A stretch of 7,956 nt of DNA, from assembly GCA_009785655.1 (NCBI GenBank), contig WQVW01000064.1, forward strand, positions 1 to 7,956, in the 5' to 3' direction. The stretch is from Oscillospiraceae bacterium. Lineage in GTDB: Bacteria > Bacillota > Clostridia > Oscillospirales > Oscillospiraceae. The notes below the pieces were generated by a model. It did not search any database. It was not told the origin of the DNA and worked only from the letters and a program-made list of their open reading frames with translations. Positions within the stretch are counted from its first letter, which is position 1. Each line of letters starts with the position of its first letter. The position numbers were made by a program, and so were the translations under genes. Of the stretch, positions 5,324-7,956 are shown piece by piece.

Positions 5324-7462
5324 CTAAAAAATTGAATATGCTACGATAATTCCGACAAATGCGATTGAGATTGTCGAAACAAGTTTGAACAAGGTATTGA
5401 TTGACGGGCCGCAAGTGTCTTTAAACGGGTCGCCAACCGTGTCACCGATAACGGCCGCTTTATGATTGTCTGAGCCTTTTCCGTTATGCGCGCCGCTTTC
5501 GATATATTTCTTTGCGTTATCCCATGCGCCGCCGGCGTTTGACATAAAGTTTGCCAGCGCAAATCCGGCCACTGTCGCACCGGCAAGCAGACCCACAACG
5601 CCTGACGGGCCGAGGAGAACGCCTGTCGCAATCGGCAATATGACCCCAAGAAGCGATGGTAAAATCATCTCACGCAGGGCACTTTTTGTGCATAAATCCA
5701 CACATGTCGTATAGTCTGGTTCAGCCGTACCTTCCATCAGGCCGGTGATTTCCCTGAACTGACGGCGCACTTCTACCACAATACTCTGCGCCGCGCGCTG
5801 GACTGATGACATGGTAAGCGCTGTGAAGACAAATACAAGCATAACCCCCAGGAACAGGCCGATTAAAACGGCCGGGTTATTAATGCTTAAATCCATCGCT
5901 TGACGACCGGCGTATTCAAGCCGTGCATTCGCAACGTTTACGAAAGAAACTATCAGCGCGAGTGACGTCAGTGCCGCAGAACCTATCGCGAAACCTTTTC
6001 CAGTAGCTGCTGTGGTGTTGCCCAATGAATCGAGGGCGTCCGTACGCTCACGAACCACTTTGTCAAGATGTGCCATTTCAGCAATACCGCCGGCGTTGTC
6101 GGCCACGGGGCCATATGCGTCACATGCCAAGGTGATGCCGAGCGTAGAGAGCATTCCAACAGCGGCAATCCCGATCCCATAAAGTCCTCTTGAGAAAGAG
6201 AGGGCGTATCCAGGTGAACTCGGATCCAAGATTCCGCCAGAGGCGAGGAAGCTTATCAGAACAGCCGCAGCGATAATCAACACCGGCGGCAGGGTAGACT
6301 TCATCCCCAGCGAGATACCACCAATGACTATTGTCGCGGAGCCTGTTTCAGATGCCTCAGCCAGCTTTTTCGTTGGCTTGTACGTATCTGACGTAAAATA
6401 CTCTGTGAAATAAGCGATCAGGCAACCTGCTGCTACACCGACAAGAATTGAGATAAACAATCCCAGCCAGTACTCTCTGCCCATAATAAAATATGATAGC
6501 GGAGCCGCAGCAATTGTCGCAAGTGCAGCTGCAACGTATGTGCCGCGCCGCAGTGTGTGCAAAAGCTCTTTTTGAGACGCTTTCTCGCCTGTTCTGATAA
6601 AGAATGAGCCAATGATCGAAGCAATTACGCCAACGACAGACAGTGCCACAGGCAAGAACATACTCGCCCACATTACGTCACTTCCCATAGCCTGGAATCC
6701 TGCAAAACCGAGGGCAATGGCGGCGTGCATCGCTTTGATATAGCTTTCGTACAAGTCAGCGCCCATGCCGGCGACGTCGCCAACATTGTCACCTACGTTA
6801 TCTGCGATAACAGCGGGGTTACGCGGGTCATCTTCCGGAATCCCGGCTTCAACTTTACCCACCAGATCCGCACCCACGTCAGCGGCTTTGGTGAATATGC
6901 CGCCGCCCACACGCGCGAAAAGGGCAAAAGCAGAAACACCGACACCGAACATGACCATATTTTCCGCAATATATTGTGCTTCAAGATTAAAGATAAATCT
7001 GAGAACTATAAACCACAAGGAAACATCAAGCAAAGACAAACCCACCACTGTGAAACTCATCACAGTGCCGGAAGAGAATGCCACTTTCAAACCTTTGTTC
7101 AGGCTTTCGCTCGCTGCGGCGGCTGTGCGTATATTTGCTTTCGTCGCGATTTTCATACCAATATAGGCAGAAACCTGACAGAGTATTCCCCCGGTGAGAA
7201 ACGCAAAAGGTATAAACGGCGTTGCGTAACCCAAAATTGCCAAAACCCCTAGAATGATAAACATTAACACATAGAATTTGGCCACAGTTCTGAGCTGGCG
7301 TTTCAGGTAAGCGTTCGCCCCCGCTCGTATCGAGGCTGCGATTTTTTGCATAACTTCCGTGCCTTCAGAAAACTTCAAGACTTTTTTCCTTTGGATAAAA
7401 GCAAAAACCAAGGCGACAACCGCCCCTGCTATGCCAATCCAAAAGGCATTTTCAAAATTCAT
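5324..7462 (-). CDS. hppA: Ion-translocating membrane pyrophosphatase, potassium-dependent type
   Basis: Integral membrane enzyme that couples pyrophosphate hydrolysis to pumping of protons or sodium ions, thus saving biosynthetic pyrophosphate energy. The 712 residues are a normal length, with about sixteen hydrophobic helices. All substrate-binding blocks are intact: TKAADVGADLVGKVEAGIPEDDPRNP at 191-216 continuing into ADNVGDNVGDVAGMGADLYES at 220-240, CDAYGPVADNAGG at 447-459, SNAGGAWDNAKKYIE at 641-655 and KAAVIGDTVGDPFKDTCGPSINTL at 668-691. The stretch GNTTAATGKG at 481-490 carries alanine where potassium-independent pumps carry lysine (GNTTKAT), so potassium stimulation is expected. 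The semi-conserved gate region SYIKAMHAAIALG at 240-252 does not let me decide between proton and sodium pumping. The ATG has GAGG eight bases upstream and a strong promoter at 7512-7540. Downstream is the soluble pyrophosphatase gene. Confidence 0.97.
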   Translation of the reverse strand: MNFENAFWIGIAGAVVALVFAFIQRKKVLKFSEGTEVMQKIAASIRAGANAYLKRQLRTVAKFYVLMFIILGVLAILGYATPFIPFAFLTGGILCQVSAYIGMKIATKANIRTAAAASESLNKGLKVAFSSGTVMSFTVVGLSLLDVSLWFIVLRFIFNLEAQYIAENMVMFGVGVSAFALFARVGGGIFTKAADVGADLVGKVEAGIPEDDPRNPAVIADNVGDNVGDVAGMGADLYESYIKAMHAAIALGFAGFQAMGSDVMWASMFLPVALSVVGVIASIIGSFFIRTGEKASQKELLHTLRRGTYVAAALATIAAAPLSYFIMGREYWLGLFISILVGVAAGCLIAYFTEYFTSDTYKPTKKLAEASETGSATIVIGGISLGMKSTLPPVLIIAAAVLISFLASGGILDPSSPGYALSFSRGLYGIGIAAVGMLSTLGITLACDAYGPVADNAGGIAEMAHLDKVVRERTDALDSLGNTTAATGKGFAIGSAALTSLALIVSFVNVANARLEYAGRQAMDLSINNPAVLIGLFLGVMLVFVFTALTMSSVQRAAQSIVVEVRRQFREITGLMEGTAEPDYTTCVDLCTKSALREMILPSLLGVILPIATGVLLGPSGVVGLLAGATVAGFALANFMSNAGGAWDNAKKYIESGAHNGKGSDNHKAAVIGDTVGDPFKDTCGPSINTLFKLVSTISIAFVGIIVAYSIF

Positions 7463-7511
7463 TTACCCATCCTCATTCCTTCTTTTTACATTGTCTGAAA
7501 TTCGCCTATTC

Positions 7512-7540
7512 ATTTTAATAAAATACTTCCGGCTTGTCAA
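7512..7540 (-). promoter_or_regulatory. Sigma-70-type promoter of hppA
   Basis: A perfect TTGACA (plus-strand 7535-7540) lies 17 bases from TAAAAT (7512-7517), five of six bases matching the ideal -10 box. The transcript would start near 7505, giving a leader of about 40 bases that ends in the GAGG ribosome site. The leader shows no obvious riboswitch or hairpin. Confidence 0.82.
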
Positions 7541-7563
7541 CAATTAATTGCCAAATAAGAAAA

Positions 7564-7591
7564 CAACGTCTTTGAATATTCAAAGACGTTG
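7564..7591 (-). terminator. Perfect 28-base palindrome, terminator after tRNA-Cys
   Basis: Two 14-base arms, from CAACGTCTTTGAAT, are exact reverse complements with no spacer; folded, the centre AATATT would form the loop. On the minus strand it comes 10 bases after the tRNA-Cys CCA end and is followed by TTTTCTTATTT, so it fits a Rho-independent terminator. The arms are less GC-rich than usual. A protein-binding palindrome next to the hppA promoter is the alternative. Confidence 0.8.
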
Positions 7592-7601
7592 CTATTATCG
7601 C

Positions 7602-7676
<75 letters not shown>

Positions 7677-7770
7677 TCGTCTCGTCGCTTACGCGGTGAC
7701 TTCGCTGCGTTTCCGCCGCCGGGCTTTGCCCTCTGGCGAAACTCCACTGTGTCACTGCAACGCTCCTTTT

Positions 7771-7805
7771 CCAACGTGAACCCACTTCGTTGGGCTTCGC
7801 GTTGG
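7771..7805. repeat. Imperfect inverted repeat in the tRNA spacer
   Basis: The sequence CCAACGTGAACCCA (7771-7784) can pair with the stretch 7791-7805 over about 14 positions, with one G-T pair and one bulged base, around a loop containing TTCG. It lies in the 190-base spacer between the two tRNA genes. The surrounding spacer is GC-rich and full of CGCTTCG/TTCGCTGCG-like words; I see no gene in it. It may be a processing structure or a decayed palindromic repeat. Confidence 0.45.
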
Positions 7806-7840
7806 GGATGCGGGGACGGGGGTTATTGGGGAAAATGATT

Positions 7841-7865
7841 CAAGGGCGCGCAATGCGCGCCCTTG
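7841..7865 (-). terminator. Perfect 12-bp GC-rich palindrome after tRNA-Gly, probable terminator
   Basis: Arms CAAGGGCGCGCA (7841-7852) and its exact complement (7854-7865) are separated by one base. On the minus strand it begins three bases after the tRNA-Gly CCA end and is followed by AATCATTTTCCCC, so the T run is late and short. It could be a terminator, a processing hairpin, or a short palindromic repeat; position favours the first. Confidence 0.6.
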
Positions 7866-7867
7866 CG

Positions 7868-7943
7868 TGGAGCGGGCGACGAGGCTCGAACTCGCTACCT
7901 CCACCTTGGCAAGGTGGCGCTCTACCAGATGAGCTACGCCCGC
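7868..7943 (-). tRNA. tRNA-Gly, anticodon GCC
   Basis: A complete 76-base cloverleaf with an encoded CCA end (7868-7870). Acceptor GCGGGCG (7937-7943) pairs with CGCCCGC (7872-7878), discriminator T. The D-arm reads GCTCATCTGGTAGAGC, the anticodon stem CCACC/GGTGG holds the loop TTGCCAA with anticodon GCC at 7908-7910, and the T-arm has GAGTTCGAGCCTC. It reads GGC and GGU glycine codons. Its promoter would lie at or beyond the right edge of the window. Confidence 0.97.
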
Positions 7944-7956
7944 ATAACGCGTAATA

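Noticed and set aside
6725..7252. A 175-residue plus-strand frame opposite hppA
   Set aside because: It is the antisense shadow of a strongly conserved enzyme gene, has no ribosome site, and its composition (many His, Arg, Cys) is typical of shadow frames.
7463..7511. Possible riboswitch in the hppA leader
   Set aside because: The leader is only about 40 bases from the predicted transcript start and shows no stable fold.

Overview
The window reads as ordinary chromosomal DNA of a Gram-positive anaerobe of the class Clostridia, probably an Oscillospiraceae/Ruminococcaceae-like bacterium. This is inferred from purine-rich Shine-Dalgarno sites, GTG starts, intrinsic terminators, a Clostridia-type membrane pyrophosphatase with potassium-dependence residues, a PF06541-type small membrane protein, a non-heme uroporphyrinogen-decarboxylase-like protein, and CCA-encoding tRNA genes. 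Except for the partial gene at the left edge, every gene lies on the minus strand, so the biological reading order is right to left. I found no mobile element, CRISPR array, phage gene or clearly new multi-gene system.

Layout in transcription order (right to left). At the right edge lie tRNA-Gly(GCC) at 7868-7943 and tRNA-Cys(GCA) at 7602-7676, each followed by a near-perfect or perfect palindrome that can act as a terminator (7841-7865 and 7564-7591). A strong promoter (TTGACA, 17 bp, TAAAAT; 7512-7540) then drives hppA (5324-7462), the ion-pumping membrane pyrophosphatase. A 13-bp hairpin (5281-5309) separates hppA from ppa (4707-5252), the soluble family I pyrophosphatase. Next come proB (3832-4617) and proA (2563-3810), the first two enzymes of proline synthesis from glutamate, closed by a terminator at 2525-2549. 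Directly after it sits the promoter (2491-2519) of a uroporphyrinogen-decarboxylase-superfamily gene (1453-2454), which ends in a very strong terminator at 1400-1441. Last on this strand is a two-gene unit: a four-helix membrane protein (920-1315) and an unrecognised 153-residue protein (453-914). At the left edge a plus-strand reading frame (1-456) is the C-terminal GyrI-like effector-binding part of a regulator cut by the window; its stop overlaps the stop of the convergent gene.

Functionally, hppA and ppa both hydrolyse pyrophosphate made by biosynthesis, one conserving the energy as an ion gradient and the other releasing it as heat. Their adjacency, with a hairpin between them, is the most interesting arrangement here. 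proBA may be read through from ppa or from a promoter I could not define. Several computed start codons needed correction: the most upstream candidates of the membrane protein, the decarboxylase-like protein, ppa and proB fall inside a terminator, a promoter or a Shine-Dalgarno site, and better starts lie slightly downstream.
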